Both the position numbers and the translations under genes were made by a program. The notes beneath the pieces were generated by a model. That model ran no database searches. It was given only the letters and a program-made list of their open reading frames with translations, and had not been told where the DNA came from. Shown here in pieces: positions 9,456 to 17,911 of a DNA stretch of 64,000 nt (position 1 is the first letter of the stretch; each line of letters starts with the position of its first letter). Source of the stretch: Mycobacterium sp. MBM (lineage in GTDB: Bacteria > Actinomycetota > Actinomycetes > Mycobacteriales > Mycobacteriaceae). Location: the NCBI GenBank assembly GCA_021648845.1, contig JAKJHY010000013.1:62001-126000 (forward strand). The letters are read 5' to 3'.

Positions 9456-10313
9456 TCAGCCCGCCAGGTTGAAGTTGCCGGACTGCCCGTAAATCGACAG
9501 CGTGACCAAGAGCGTGACACAGACTGCCACGACCAGGGAGGTGCGTGTTGCGCGTCCGACCGCCTCACCCACACCGGCGGGACCGCCGCCGGCGGTGAAA
9601 CCGTAGTAGGTGTGCACCAACATTATGACCACCGCGGTGACCACAGCCTGGACGAACGACCAGATGAGGTCGGTGGGGATGAGGAATGTCCGGAAGTAAT
9701 GGTCGTAGACACCGGTGGACTGACCGTAGATGACCGTCGTTCCGAATCGTGCTGCCAGGAAAGACATGATGACGGCAACGCAGTACAGCGGGATGACCAC
9801 GATGACGCCGGCCAGCACGCGACTGGATGCCAGGTAGGCCAGCGAGCGGACACCCATGACTTCCAGGGCGTCGATCTCCTCGTTGATGCGCATGGCGCCG
9901 AGCTGGGCGGTGGCGCCGGCACCGATGGTGGCGGCCATGGCGATCGCCGCGGTGAGCGGCGCGATGAGCCGCACGTTGAAGTACGCGGACGCGAAACCGG
10001 TGAGTGCCTCGACACCGACCTGGGCGAACTGGTTGTAGCCCTGCACGGCGACCAGCGCGCCGGTGGAGATCGTCAGGAATCCGACGATGACGACGGTGCC
10101 ACCGATGACCGCGAGCGCTCCGGTGCCCAGACTCATCGCAGCGATCAGCCGGACCAGCTCGGTCTTGTAATGCACCAGGACATCGACCGCGGAGGCCAGC
10201 GTCCGGCCGTAGAACTGGGTCTGCTCACCGATGCGGGTCCATCCCGCGTGCCAGTTCTTCGACGACCGGGCCAGTCGTGGAAACTGCTGTCGCGTTATAA
10301 CTTTGATGCTCAC
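9456..10313 (-). CDS. YrbE/MlaE-type ABC permease of the Mce system, second subunit
   Basis: A 285-residue integral membrane protein of the MlaE permease family, about the family's usual length. It begins VSIKVITRQQFPRL from a GTG at 10313 that overlaps the first permease's stop as GTGA. The conserved MlaE core is visible (GAGATAQLGAMRINEEIDALEVMGV), followed by several hydrophobic helices and a GGPAGVGEAVGRATR motif near the C-terminus. It pairs with the upstream permease and the separately encoded Mce ATPase to drive lipid uptake. Confidence 0.93.
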   Translation of the reverse strand: MSIKVITRQQFPRLARSSKNWHAGWTRIGEQTQFYGRTLASAVDVLVHYKTELVRLIAAMSLGTGALAVIGGTVVIVGFLTISTGALVAVQGYNQFAQVGVEALTGFASAYFNVRLIAPLTAAIAMAATIGAGATAQLGAMRINEEIDALEVMGVRSLAYLASSRVLAGVIVVIPLYCVAVIMSFLAARFGTTVIYGQSTGVYDHYFRTFLIPTDLIWSFVQAVVTAVVIMLVHTYYGFTAGGGPAGVGEAVGRATRTSLVVAVCVTLLVTLSIYGQSGNFNLAG

Positions 10314-11080
10314 AGGTTCACCTTGATTCCCACGGCGGTCATGAAGATGTTGATGACGAACAGCGCCAGGAAGGAGAACACCACGGTCTCGTTGACGGCA
10401 TTGCCGACGCCGGCCGGACCGCCGCTGACGGTGGTTCCCATGTAGCAGGCGATCAGCCCCGCCGTCATACCGAACAGGGTGGCCTTGATCAGCGAGACCA
10501 CGACATCGCCGACCCCGGTCACCAGGGTCAGGCCCGCGACGAAGGCGCCGGGCGTGACGTTTTGGAAGAACACCGAGAAGACGAAGCCGCCGGCCAAGCC
10601 GACCAGGATCACCAGCGAGGACAGCAGCAACGCGACAACCGTGGCGGCCAGCACGCGTGGGACCACCAGCGCCTGAATGGGATTGATGCCCATGACGCGT
10701 TGCGCGTCGAGTTCCTCCCTGATGGTGCGCGCACCCAAGTCTGCGCACATCGCGGTCGCGCCCGCACCGGCCACAACCAGCACGGTGACGATGGGGCCGA
10801 TCTGGGTGACCGCCCCCAGCGCGGCACCGGTGCCGGAGAAGTCCGCGGCGCCGAATTCGGCGAGCAGGACGTTGAAGGTGAAGACGGTCAAGACCGTGAA
10901 GGGGATCGACAGCATCAGGGTGGGCAGCAACGAGACACGGGCGACGAACCAGGTTTGCAGGACGAATTCGCGCCAGGCAAATGGGGGCTGGAACACCGCC
11001 ACAGCGGTGTCCAGTGACATCGCGAAGAAGCCCCCGATCCCCTGGATCGGTTTCGAGGAGCTGAGAGCTCTGAGTACCAA
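10310..11080 (-). CDS. YrbE/MlaE-type ABC permease of the Mce system, first subunit
   Basis: A 256-residue MlaE-family permease. The core is AGAGATAMCADLGARTIREELDAQRVMGINP, here split by MCADLG rather than the AQLG of the partner, and the C-terminal motif is GGPAGVGNAVNETVV. The probable start is a TTG at 11080 with GGAAG about ten bases upstream; the first ATG would be at codon 21 (11020). The order yrbEA-yrbEB-mceA-F is the standard operon arrangement. A roughly 430-bp spacer with the divergent NTF2-like gene should hold the operon promoter. Confidence 0.9.
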   Translation of the reverse strand: MVLRALSSSKPIQGIGGFFAMSLDTAVAVFQPPFAWREFVLQTWFVARVSLLPTLMLSIPFTVLTVFTFNVLLAEFGAADFSGTGAALGAVTQIGPIVTVLVVAGAGATAMCADLGARTIREELDAQRVMGINPIQALVVPRVLAATVVALLLSSLVILVGLAGGFVFSVFFQNVTPGAFVAGLTLVTGVGDVVVSLIKATLFGMTAGLIACYMGTTVSGGPAGVGNAVNETVVFSFLALFVINIFMTAVGIKVNL

Positions 11081-11512
11081 CGTGTCGTCTTCCGGTCGAG
11101 GTGCATGAACGCTGCGGCGCGAGATCCGTAGCGATGAGAAAGCCGGATCTGGCGAGTCCCGGTCCGTGTCACCTCACGCGCCACGAGTGACCCGGCTCAC
11201 GAATCGAATCAAAATTAAACTCTGATGACAAGCGGGAAAATCTCACGCACCGCCGTCAACGCAACATGCCCCGACAAATCCGCAGATAGATGCCACTTTG
11301 ACGCGATCGTCAAAGCTTGCAAGCCCCTCACGGAACGCAGAATCGCCCACCATCGGTGACGAACCCACTATTTTGAATGCTTGATAAATTTGTTCTGGTT
11401 CGGGGTAACCTCGACTCCACCCAGAACGGCAGACGTCCAGCCGGGTCGCCGAGCACCGCCGTTCACACAACGCGGCGACCGAGACCACACCGACCCGACC
11501 CTCGAACTGGTG
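11081..11512. promoter_or_regulatory. spacer between mce operon and NTF2-like gene
   Basis: No gene is seen here. The stretch should carry the divergent promoters of the mce operon and the NTF2-like gene. An AT-rich patch around 11205-11225 (ATCAAAATTAAACTC) is the best candidate for a control site. A TTG-initiated upstream extension of the NTF2-like frame from 11381 exists but has no ribosome-binding site and poor codon use, so it was not taken. Confidence 0.4.
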
Positions 11513-11977
11513 ATGACCATGACAGCCGCACTGCCCCATCCCGCCGACGCCGACTACCCGGACGCGTACGGCCGGGCCTGGACCCACGATCCCGGTCTGC
11601 TCACCGACTTCTTCACTCCTGAAGGCACCTACACCGATGTCGCGATGCGCGGAACCTACCGGGGACGCGACGAGATCCAACGATTCCACCGCTGGATGTT
11701 GAAGTTCTCCCCGGACTCCCTGATCGTCTTCACCGAACCCGCCGTGGCTGACGGCCGCGCCTACTTCGAATGGACCTGGAGCGGGTCCATCACCGGGCCA
11801 TTGCGCCTGCCCAGCGGCGGCTCGGTTGACGCGGCAGGAAAGCAGTTCTCGGTGACCGGCATCGGCGCGTGCCGCTACGACGATCACGGACTGCTGACCA
11901 GCCACCGCGACTTCTGGGATGTCGGCCTGCTCGTCGACCAGCTCGGCGACACCCTGGTCGCCCGCGGCGCCCAGTAG
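11513..11977 (+). CDS. NTF2-like / SnoaL-type small alpha+beta protein
   Basis: A 154-residue protein with the cone-shaped NTF2 fold pattern: an N-terminal helix (DYPDAYGRAWTHDPGLLTDFF), the strand pair TPEGTYTDVAMRGTYRGRDEIQRFH, then alternating strands including AYFEWTWSGSITG and ending GLLTSHRDFWDVGLLVDQL. Such proteins are ketosteroid-isomerase-like, polyketide-cyclase-like or plain binding proteins. Start chosen at the ATG at 11513; a second ATG lies at 11519. It is convergent with the MaoC-type gene. Position beside an mce lipid locus suggests a lipid or sterol ligand, as inference only. Confidence 0.75.
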   Translation: MTMTAALPHPADADYPDAYGRAWTHDPGLLTDFFTPEGTYTDVAMRGTYRGRDEIQRFHRWMLKFSPDSLIVFTEPAVADGRAYFEWTWSGSITGPLRLPSGGSVDAAGKQFSVTGIGACRYDDHGLLTSHRDFWDVGLLVDQLGDTLVARGAQ

Positions 11978-11983
11978 GCGCCG

Positions 11984-12979
11984 TCAGAACAGCAATGCGC
12001 CGAATCGCCAGTCCAACACCTGGCGATCATCGGCCCCCTCGGCGCCCACCGCGAACACCAGCGACCGCATATCGAGCACGCCACCGCCCGCCGGCAGCGG
12101 CGATACCCGTTCGATGTGCAGATCGCTGTACACGGTATCACCCTCGTGCACCGGGCCGGTGTGGTCACAGGACCGCCAACCCGTGACCGTTGCCAGGTTG
12201 GGCAGGACCCGGGTGGCTTGGGCAAGGGCGAGCCCGATGGTGTGCCCGCCATACACCAGGCGCCGTCCACCGACTCGCCAATCATGATGCGTGGCAGCGA
12301 TGTTGAGGCTCAGGCGGGCGAGTTCGGGGGCTGAGCTCACGACATCGGCCGAACTGCGGTAGCGGCGGCCGGCTCGCTCCGAGGCGAAGTGCGGGCCGGG
12401 CACGCGCGCACGGAAGGCCGCACCGTCCCATGCTCCGGCCGGATCGGTGGTCACCTCGTCGGCGCCGATCGTCGTCAGGTCGTCGTGGTGCCCGGTGTCG
12501 ACAACGCCGGGTGTCATCGGGAGCATCGCGCAGCGATGGAAGTCGAGAACCAGCCGGCCGTGCTGGTCGGTCGTCGTCATCCGCAGCGCGGCAAGACCGG
12601 TGGGCGCCCTACCTTCACGGACGGTGTTCTGGCGAAGTCCCACTACCTCGGTCGTGGTGGACAACGTGTCCCCAAGCTTGGGGTGACTGTGGAACGCCAG
12701 GCCGCGGTAGAAGAGGTTGGCCTTCACGCGGCCGGTCACCAGCGTGCTCTGACCGATCGCGATATCGGTGACCAAACCGGGATGCGCTATCAGCCCGGGG
12801 GTTCCGGTCACTGCTTCGGCCAGCTCGACATCGAGCGCCAGCCGCAGGCGGTCACCCAGGATCGCCTGGTGCAATGCCGCCGCACCTTCGGTCAGGGTCA
12901 TCCGGGGCGCACTGTCGAAGGCCTGCCCGACGCTGAGCTCGTCGAAGTACGGTCCGACGACTGCATTGGGTGTCGGCAT
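11984..12979 (-). CDS. MaoC-type acyl dehydratase (double hot-dog)
   Basis: A 331-residue protein starting MPTPNAVVGPYFDELSVGQ, the usual opening of the MaoC-like hydratase fold. The second half contains another hot-dog unit with GGRRLVYGGHTIGLALAQATRVLPNL and ends with the strand pair around MRSLVFAVG. Two tandem hot-dog domains at this length match actinobacterial (R)-hydratase-like proteins acting on enoyl-CoA thioesters. ATG at 12979; further upstream codons in frame run into the divergent promoter. The exact substrate is unknown. Confidence 0.8.
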   Translation of the reverse strand: MPTPNAVVGPYFDELSVGQAFDSAPRMTLTEGAAALHQAILGDRLRLALDVELAEAVTGTPGLIAHPGLVTDIAIGQSTLVTGRVKANLFYRGLAFHSHPKLGDTLSTTTEVVGLRQNTVREGRAPTGLAALRMTTTDQHGRLVLDFHRCAMLPMTPGVVDTGHHDDLTTIGADEVTTDPAGAWDGAAFRARVPGPHFASERAGRRYRSSADVVSSAPELARLSLNIAATHHDWRVGGRRLVYGGHTIGLALAQATRVLPNLATVTGWRSCDHTGPVHEGDTVYSDLHIERVSPLPAGGGVLDMRSLVFAVGAEGADDRQVLDWRFGALLF

Positions 12980-13214
12980 CGCATCCCTTTCAGATCCGCG
13001 TCGATACTGCGCCGGCATTCGTGATCGTGGCCCGCACTTTTTGAATCTAAAATAAACTATGGCGGCGATCAATTCGCCCCGCGGACCGCCAGGCCTACGC
13101 TGTCGGCGACCTGGCACACGAAGCCGGAATCGACACCCTGGCCGCCGACCACCCGCAGCAGCCCTAGGTAGTTCTACTGATTCGCCGTCACGCCCATCGG
13201 GCGACCATGAGCTC

Positions 13215-13535
13215 ATGACAACTGATCGGGCTCACGGACGCGACCGTGCCATCCTGCTGTCATTCACGGCAGTCGTTGCCATGGCACTCGCGTATCTGAT
13301 GGTGTTCGTCGTACTTCGCGACCCCGGCATGACCGACAAACTCATGAACGGCGCCGCGCCGGCCGGCACCGATGTCGCCGGCCTTCGCGTGGCGGCCGTA
13401 GGCGGGGTGCTCGCCGCACTCGGTGGATGGGTGGCGGCCATCACGAGCCGAAGAGTCATTCCTGTGCTGTTGGTGATGCTGGCGTCGATGCCACTGGCAC
13501 CGGTGGGTGTGTTCGCGCTGGCGCTGGCGTTCTGA
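13215..13535 (+). CDS. small integral membrane protein
   Basis: A 106-residue hydrophobic protein. Three or four transmembrane helices are apparent: AILLSFTAVVAMALAYLMVF, GLRVAAVGGVLAALGGWVAA, and a C-terminal VIPVLLVMLASMPLAPVGVFAL which may form one or two spans. The start at 13215 is chosen because upstream in-frame sequence is Arg/Pro-rich and non-protein-like. No family is recognised. It is the last gene before the tRNA-Pro terminator and the island boundary. Confidence 0.55.
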   Translation: MTTDRAHGRDRAILLSFTAVVAMALAYLMVFVVLRDPGMTDKLMNGAAPAGTDVAGLRVAAVGGVLAALGGWVAAITSRRVIPVLLVMLASMPLAPVGVFALALAF

Positions 13536-13625
13536 GTCGGTCGGCCTGCAGGACATCTGCGCCGGGCTCCACCCTCGACGAGCTACCAACCCACCGGCGC
13601 ACCCAAAGGCCCCAAACGGAAAAAA

Positions 13626-13650
13626 CCGCGGACCTAAAGTAGGTCCGCGG
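13626..13650 (-). terminator. rho-independent terminator of tRNA-Pro
   Basis: Perfect 10-bp stem CCGCGGACCT / AGGTCCGCGG with a 5-nt loop. On the minus strand the stem is followed by a run of T (the plus strand shows AAAAAA just before 13626). It lies about 30 bp beyond the 3' end of the minus-strand tRNA fragment, as expected for the tRNA's own terminator. Confidence 0.8.
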
Positions 13651-13679
13651 CTATTCCGATGTCTTGAGACATCACAGCG

Positions 13680-13721
13680 TCGGGCTGACAGGATTTGAAC
13701 CTGCGACCACTTGACCCCCAG
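13680..13721 (-). other. attachment-site remnant: 3' part of tRNA-Pro(GGG)
   Basis: Read on the minus strand, this is the 3' half of a tRNA-Pro: the anticodon loop CTGGGGG (anticodon GGG), the 3' anticodon stem TCAAG, the T arm GCAGGTTCAAATCCTGT, the acceptor strand CAGCCCG and discriminator A. The sequence stops matching exactly after the anticodon loop: the expected CTTGA 5' stem is replaced by GCTCC and no D arm follows. Integrases commonly target tRNA 3' halves, so this is probably an att site at the edge of an integrated island, the intact tRNA lying at the other end outside the window. It is not a functional tRNA here. Confidence 0.85.
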
Positions 13722-14118
13722 GGAGCTCAATGCCGTCTCGTCGTGTCTCAGCGCGTCTCATCTGTGCAGTTCAGAGGCCATTTGGCGTCTCAAGCGTCTC
13801 GCCGCGTCCGGGCTGTTTGAACACGTCTTGGGACACTCTTGGGACACTCTTGGGACACTGTGCAGGTTTCCCTAGGACCAGACGCGGTGCCCGGAGCTGG
13901 ACCGAAGTTACAAATCGGAGCGGAATCTCTGTTATCAGCCCGCCAGTTTCCGAATGTTTGCCGTAGCCGTCTGGGCCGCGCCTCCCGCGTTGATCGATGG
14001 CACAAAGCCACTGAGGCCGATCATCACGGGCGCGGCCCGCCAGAGGGTGAGCAATCTGCACTTCCCTGTCATGGGTCGTCGATATCATTGCCGGCTATTG
14101 ACTTAGGATGGGGACAGC
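13722..14118. other. island-edge non-coding stretch
   Basis: No gene is seen in these 400 bp. They begin where tRNA identity ends and are rich in short repeated words: GTCTC occurs at least five times between 13735 and 13800, followed by the three tandem 11-bp repeats at 13827-13859. This resembles the arm-site region beside a tyrosine-integrase attachment site, but no integrase gene or convincing remnant is present. Confidence 0.5.
13827..13859. repeat. three perfect tandem 11-bp repeats
   Basis: The unit CTTGGGACACT is repeated three times without mismatch at 13827-13837, 13838-13848 and 13849-13859. An 11-bp period keeps each copy on the same face of the helix, as in arrays of protein-binding sites. 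About 105 bp from the tRNA-Pro fragment, so integrase arm-type sites are the leading idea. Confidence 0.85.
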
Positions 14119-14577
14119 GTGGCGCGAGAAGTGGGCAACTCGATCGGGCTCGGGTTCGGCAATGGAAGCGTGATCGACTACGGCGATAGCGTCGAGTACC
14201 GCCAGACCGGAAAATTGATCCCGGCCTTCCGGGTGACAGTCGCAGACATCACCGGTTTCTCAGTCCGCAAAGTGACACGCGACGACAAGAAGCGACTCGA
14301 CGCGTCAGCGCTGCAACAGGTGTTTGTCGTGCAGGGCTCAGGAACGACCCTCGCAGAGGTCGCGGTAAACCACGGGACCGCCGCCAAGATTGAACAGGTG
14401 CTGCGCGCCCACCCGAGATTTGGGACCAACGTCCATCAATCGACGCCCGGCGCCAGTTCCACCGCTACGCCCACCACATCGTGGGTGGACGAGCTCGCCA
14501 AACTCGCAGCTTTGCGAGACACAGGAGTGTTGACCTCCGAAGAGTTCGAAATCGCCAAGCGCAAACTCATTAGCTGA
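14119..14577 (+). CDS. SHOCT-domain protein of unknown function
   Basis: A 152-residue protein from a GTG at 14119. The C-terminus, VDELAKLAALRDTGVLTSEEFEIAKRKLI, is a clear SHOCT (short C-terminal) motif, a helix-turn-helix-like oligomerisation tag found at the end of many unrelated proteins. The N-terminal 110 residues look like a small beta-rich domain (VIDYGDSVEYRQTGKLIPAFRVTVADITGFSVRKV), reminiscent of bacterial PH-like domains. It lies just inside the island edge and no close partner is evident. Function unknown. Confidence 0.7.
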   Translation: MAREVGNSIGLGFGNGSVIDYGDSVEYRQTGKLIPAFRVTVADITGFSVRKVTRDDKKRLDASALQQVFVVQGSGTTLAEVAVNHGTAAKIEQVLRAHPRFGTNVHQSTPGASSTATPTTSWVDELAKLAALRDTGVLTSEEFEIAKRKLIS

Positions 14578-15147
14578 GCTGCAGTCGGGCACACGAGCGA
14601 CAGAGCTCAATCTGCGCGTCAGCAGCACTCGACTAACGACTTCGGGTGTTCAGCGCTCGTCCGAACAGCGGCCCGGGCCGGCAGTCGCGATGCGCCATGG
14701 CCGCCCGCGACAGCTCGCCCGTTTATTAGGTCAACGTGGTGAAAAGCACAACTATTGTCGCTTCTTTTGGTGCCGACTAGAAATGCTGCGCCACTGACCC
14801 CTGCGTCGCCATTAGTTTCCATAAAGTTCCGGTCAATGGCATTTCCGTCCTGGATTGAAGTTGCGGTAAACGCACGAGTGTGCAGCTTCGAGTCCAGTTG
14901 CGGCTTCGGACTATGTGCACTGCCAGGCGATCAAGGATGGATCTTTGCTCGAGCGGTGTAGGGGCTGACCTGAACGACGAATTCACCAACGCGCTGTCGG
15001 CGATGCGCACTCAGTTGGACGAGCAGATCTGGTAGACCGCTGTTTAATTGGCAACTTTGCAAATTGCTCGATCTTCGAACATCAAGATCCGCGGCGCCGC
15101 CACCCTCGGTCAGGCTCGCCGTGCGTCTTAACCAGAAAGGAACCTCC
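14578..15147. other. gene-free stretch, AT-richer than average
   Basis: About 570 bp with no supported gene. Open frames here are short, lack ribosome-binding sites and have poor codon use. The composition is visibly less GC-rich than the mce region, in keeping with acquired DNA. The 3' end carries the AAAGGAA ribosome-binding site of the next gene. Confidence 0.5.
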
Positions 15148-16791
15148 GTGGCTGGCAAGGCATCAGCGACGTCAACTACCTTGTACCGGCTGACTGCGGT
15201 TCCCAAACTCAAGGACGCGATACGCGATAAATACCTCGACGATGATGCCAAGTTCACAGAAGTGGACTGCACGGTCGGCGATCGTGCAGCCCTGTTGGTT
15301 CATGGACATATGAAGACCGATCGCGCCCGTTGGGCAGATCGACTCGGATCCCTGATCAATGTTCCATTCGATGCCGCCAACCAGAACGCGGCCGCAGTGC
15401 TTGTCATTAGAGGCGAGGGCGCCACGGCGTGGGCAGTCACCTACGGGATGGGGTTCCATCTTCTCGAGCAAGCACGCGTTGATCCCGGTTTTGGCCAGCG
15501 GATTGCAATCCGGGTTGCCCACCCGGACAGCTTGAACTCACTTACTAGTAAGACTATGGACAGTCGCGCAAAAGTGGACCGATCGTCAATCCCGTCCGGA
15601 TCGCAGCTGAGTGGCTTCGGACTTGGGGATTTCGGGGAGCTCGTGACACGGATAGTAGCTACCGCCGAAATCACAGGTCTCACCGTCGGCAAGACGTTCA
15701 CCCTGCGCGGTGCCGACGCGCTAAACCTGCCGCTGGCCCATACGCCTGAGAGCTTTCTAGCCGATCTATCCGCGCTCGAGGAAACTCTTCGAAAACCTCC
15801 GCTTCAGGAACTTCAGATTCTCGAGCAACTCGTCGCTTTCAAGAAGGACAGCCCCGAAGCGATCAGACTCGACGGTCTGCTGGCGATAGCTTTGCTCGAC
15901 AGTGCCGACACCAAGGTCAGCGTGGCGTGGCCACATGAAGCCATCAACGAAAATGGAACACCCGAAGCATACAAATTGAAAGGTCGCCGAGGCCCAAAGG
16001 CCCCGCAGGACGGCGTGCCCACAATTGAGACCATTCGTCAGGCGGTCGACCCGGCCGATCCCTTGGGATCGCTTACACGCCAACGGATCCAGCTATTCAG
16101 TGACCCCGCGGCCCAAAACCCGATCAGCTCTGACATTGCAGTCCGCAAGTGGGTAGCGTACGAGACCCTCTTGGATGGCCGTCGATACTTTCTACACGAC
16201 GGTATGTGGTACCTCATGGACGACAAGTACGCTTCGCAACTGCAGGACCGGGTACGCGAAATATTCAGCACTACTTGGGGATTGACCCTTCCAGCTTGGC
16301 AGATTGAGAACGGCAAGAAGGTCGATGAGGAAGATTACAACAAGGAGGCGGCGCGACAAATTGGCGGAGTTGTCCTAGACCGTCGACTAATCAGGACCAC
16401 CCAGAACCGGCGGGGATTCGAAACTTGCGACATCCTCGCCCCCGACGGTGCACTGGTGCACGTGAAGAAGTCCGATGCCTCGGCGCCGCTGAGCCACCTA
16501 TTTGCGCAGGGCCATAACTCAGCCCACTCGCTCACTCATGACAACGAGGCGCGGGAGAAGTTTCGCGAGCTCATCCAAAAGCAGGGCGGCAACACGGATT
16601 TGCTTAGAGAAAAGCCCTCGGCGGTAGTGTTCGCCATCGCAAAGGCTGCGGGTGAGCAATTCGATCCCGAATCATTGTTCAGCTTCAGCCAGGTCACCCT
16701 GGTTAGGACGGTCGACGACCTTCGTGCCAGAGGTATTGAAGTGATCGTTTTCCCCATCGAGAGCGCCGACGGCTCAAACCTTGAGAAGTGA
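15148..16791 (+). CDS. TIGR04141 / DUF6119 family sporadically distributed protein
   Basis: A 547-residue protein, close to the family's usual length. The start is taken as the GTG at 15148, which has AAAGGAA six bases upstream; translation then begins MAGKASATSTTLYRLT, matching the family's short strand-rich opening. The diagnostic C-terminal block is present: GFETCDILAPDGALVHVKK, then SHLFAQGHNSAHSL. The family is scattered among bacteria and is often found in variable regions next to restriction or defence genes. Its biochemical role is not settled. Codon use is less GC-biased than in the mce genes, which supports recent transfer. Confidence 0.75.
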   Translation: MAGKASATSTTLYRLTAVPKLKDAIRDKYLDDDAKFTEVDCTVGDRAALLVHGHMKTDRARWADRLGSLINVPFDAANQNAAAVLVIRGEGATAWAVTYGMGFHLLEQARVDPGFGQRIAIRVAHPDSLNSLTSKTMDSRAKVDRSSIPSGSQLSGFGLGDFGELVTRIVATAEITGLTVGKTFTLRGADALNLPLAHTPESFLADLSALEETLRKPPLQELQILEQLVAFKKDSPEAIRLDGLLAIALLDSADTKVSVAWPHEAINENGTPEAYKLKGRRGPKAPQDGVPTIETIRQAVDPADPLGSLTRQRIQLFSDPAAQNPISSDIAVRKWVAYETLLDGRRYFLHDGMWYLMDDKYASQLQDRVREIFSTTWGLTLPAWQIENGKKVDEEDYNKEAARQIGGVVLDRRLIRTTQNRRGFETCDILAPDGALVHVKKSDASAPLSHLFAQGHNSAHSLTHDNEAREKFRELIQKQGGNTDLLREKPSAVVFAIAKAAGEQFDPESLFSFSQVTLVRTVDDLRARGIEVIVFPIESADGSNLEK

Positions 16792-16957
16792 CGGTGACTG
16801 GCGCAAGCGATGAACGTAGTCGACACGCCGCATGGGGCAGATACGAGACACTGGCTCGGCATGATGCACCGTGCACGACCCTGAGATAGATCTTCGGGCT
16901 TTCGCCGATAACGCCTCGCTGGAAAACGCCCGATCGATAAACAACGATGAGCGAAAA

Positions 16958-16981
16958 GGGGACTGCCCCGGGGCAGTCCCC
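16958..16981. repeat. perfect 24-bp palindrome, possible terminator
   Basis: GGGGACTGCCCC followed directly by its complement, giving a 12-bp perfect inverted repeat with no separate loop. It is preceded by AAAA, so read on the minus strand it ends in TTTT and would act as a rho-independent terminator in that direction. No minus-strand gene ends here, so on the plus strand it may simply insulate the upstream gene. Confidence 0.6.
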
Positions 16982-17004
16982 TCAGAAGCTGACATCGACC
17001 TCAT

Positions 17005-17023
17005 CTACGTAGAAAGACCGTAG
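17005..17023. promoter_or_regulatory. BlaI-type operator candidate, CTACGTAG-AAA-GACCGTAG
   Basis: An 8-3-8 dyad with a perfect left half and a right half that keeps CGTAG. It ends 36 bp before the ATG at 17060. It matches the set of such dyads at 43, 44.9, 48, 49.7, 59, 61.8, 62 and 63 kb, about 26 kb away from its nearest fellow. Confidence 0.6.
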
Positions 17024-17059
17024 TTGATGACGAATGAATCTCGGTCGGGTTGAGATGTG

Positions 17060-17911
17060 ATGTCATGCAACCGCTGTCGCGGATGGCGCTGTCATCCTAA
17101 TTCGGTGGCGCCAAAGACAGCGAAGAAAACCGACAGCCGGTTGGCGGCTCGGCTAGCCGCGCTCGCTTCGCTGGGCGCTTCGGTTATCCACTTCGCCGTC
17201 GTACCCACCCACTGGCAGGAGTGGATGCCCGCTGGCGTGTTTTTCACATCGATCGCCCTCTCCCAACTGCTGTGGGCGCGGCTGGTTCTCACACGAACCA
17301 CGACTCCTGTGCTTGCTGCCGGCACCATGCTCAACCTTGGAGCCATTGCGCTGTGGGCCATGTCCAGGACCGCGGGAGCCCCGTTCGGCCCCCACGCCGG
17401 GGAAGCGGAACTGATCCAAGCCGCGGACCTGTGCGCACTGTTGCTTCAAATTTACGTCGTGATGGGCGCCAGCTGGGTGTGGTACCGCGGCCTGCAAGGA
17501 GAGCCGGTACCGTTGTTCGGCAGCGCAGTAGTGCTCATGGGCGCAGTCGGTGTCGTGGCGCTGGCGTCCACGGTGGGTGTTGCTTCAGGTCTGCAGCACG
17601 GCCATCATGGGCCAGCGAGCGCAGACGGTGGTCACCACGGGGCGACCCCCGAGGATGCGCATAGCGATCACCACGGCGCTGACGTTAAGCCCGAGGAGCA
17701 CGATGACCCTGGGACGACCGGCGAGCATGTCCATAGCCCTGACAGCAACCACGAACCGGCCACCCCGGCGCCGGTGAACGAGCCTGCCGGCGAATCGGCC
17801 ACACCACCCGAAGTTCCGACGCCGACCGAAGTTCCCGCCTCACCCGATGTTCCAGCCCCAGCCGCGGTCCCGCTGCATGACGACCACAGCGATCACGATC
17901 ACGGTGAGTAA
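17060..17911 (+). CDS. membrane protein with His-rich C-terminal tail
   Basis: A 283-residue protein. About four transmembrane helices lie in the first 170 residues (LAARLAALASLGASVIHFAVV, MPAGVFFTSIALSQLLWARLVL, AGTMLNLGAIALWAMS, LFGSAVVLMGAVGVVALASTVGVA). The following 110 residues are a hydrophilic tail rich in His, Asp, Glu and Pro, with clusters such as GLQHGHHGPASADGGHH and a terminal HDDHSDHDHGE, which should bind metal ions. Alternative starts are GTG at 17057 and GTG at 17105; none has a strong ribosome-binding site. It sits beside the copper operon, and a BlaI-type dyad lies just upstream. A copper- or zinc-buffering membrane protein is a reasonable guess. Confidence 0.65.
   Translation: MSCNRCRGWRCHPNSVAPKTAKKTDSRLAARLAALASLGASVIHFAVVPTHWQEWMPAGVFFTSIALSQLLWARLVLTRTTTPVLAAGTMLNLGAIALWAMSRTAGAPFGPHAGEAELIQAADLCALLLQIYVVMGASWVWYRGLQGEPVPLFGSAVVLMGAVGVVALASTVGVASGLQHGHHGPASADGGHHGATPEDAHSDHHGADVKPEEHDDPGTTGEHVHSPDSNHEPATPAPVNEPAGESATPPEVPTPTEVPASPDVPAPAAVPLHDDHSDHDHGE

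Noticed and set aside
13164..13180. CTAGGTAG-TT-CTACTGA, a possible BlaI-type dyad before the small membrane protein.
   Set aside because: Spacing is 2 instead of 3 bp, both halves deviate in the core, and it lies outside the island.
13680..13757. A complete tRNA-Pro gene.
   Set aside because: No 5' anticodon stem, D arm or 5' acceptor strand can be found beyond 13721 on the minus strand.
13827..13859. CRISPR array.
   Set aside because: Units are 11 bp and directly abutting with no spacers, and there are no cas genes.
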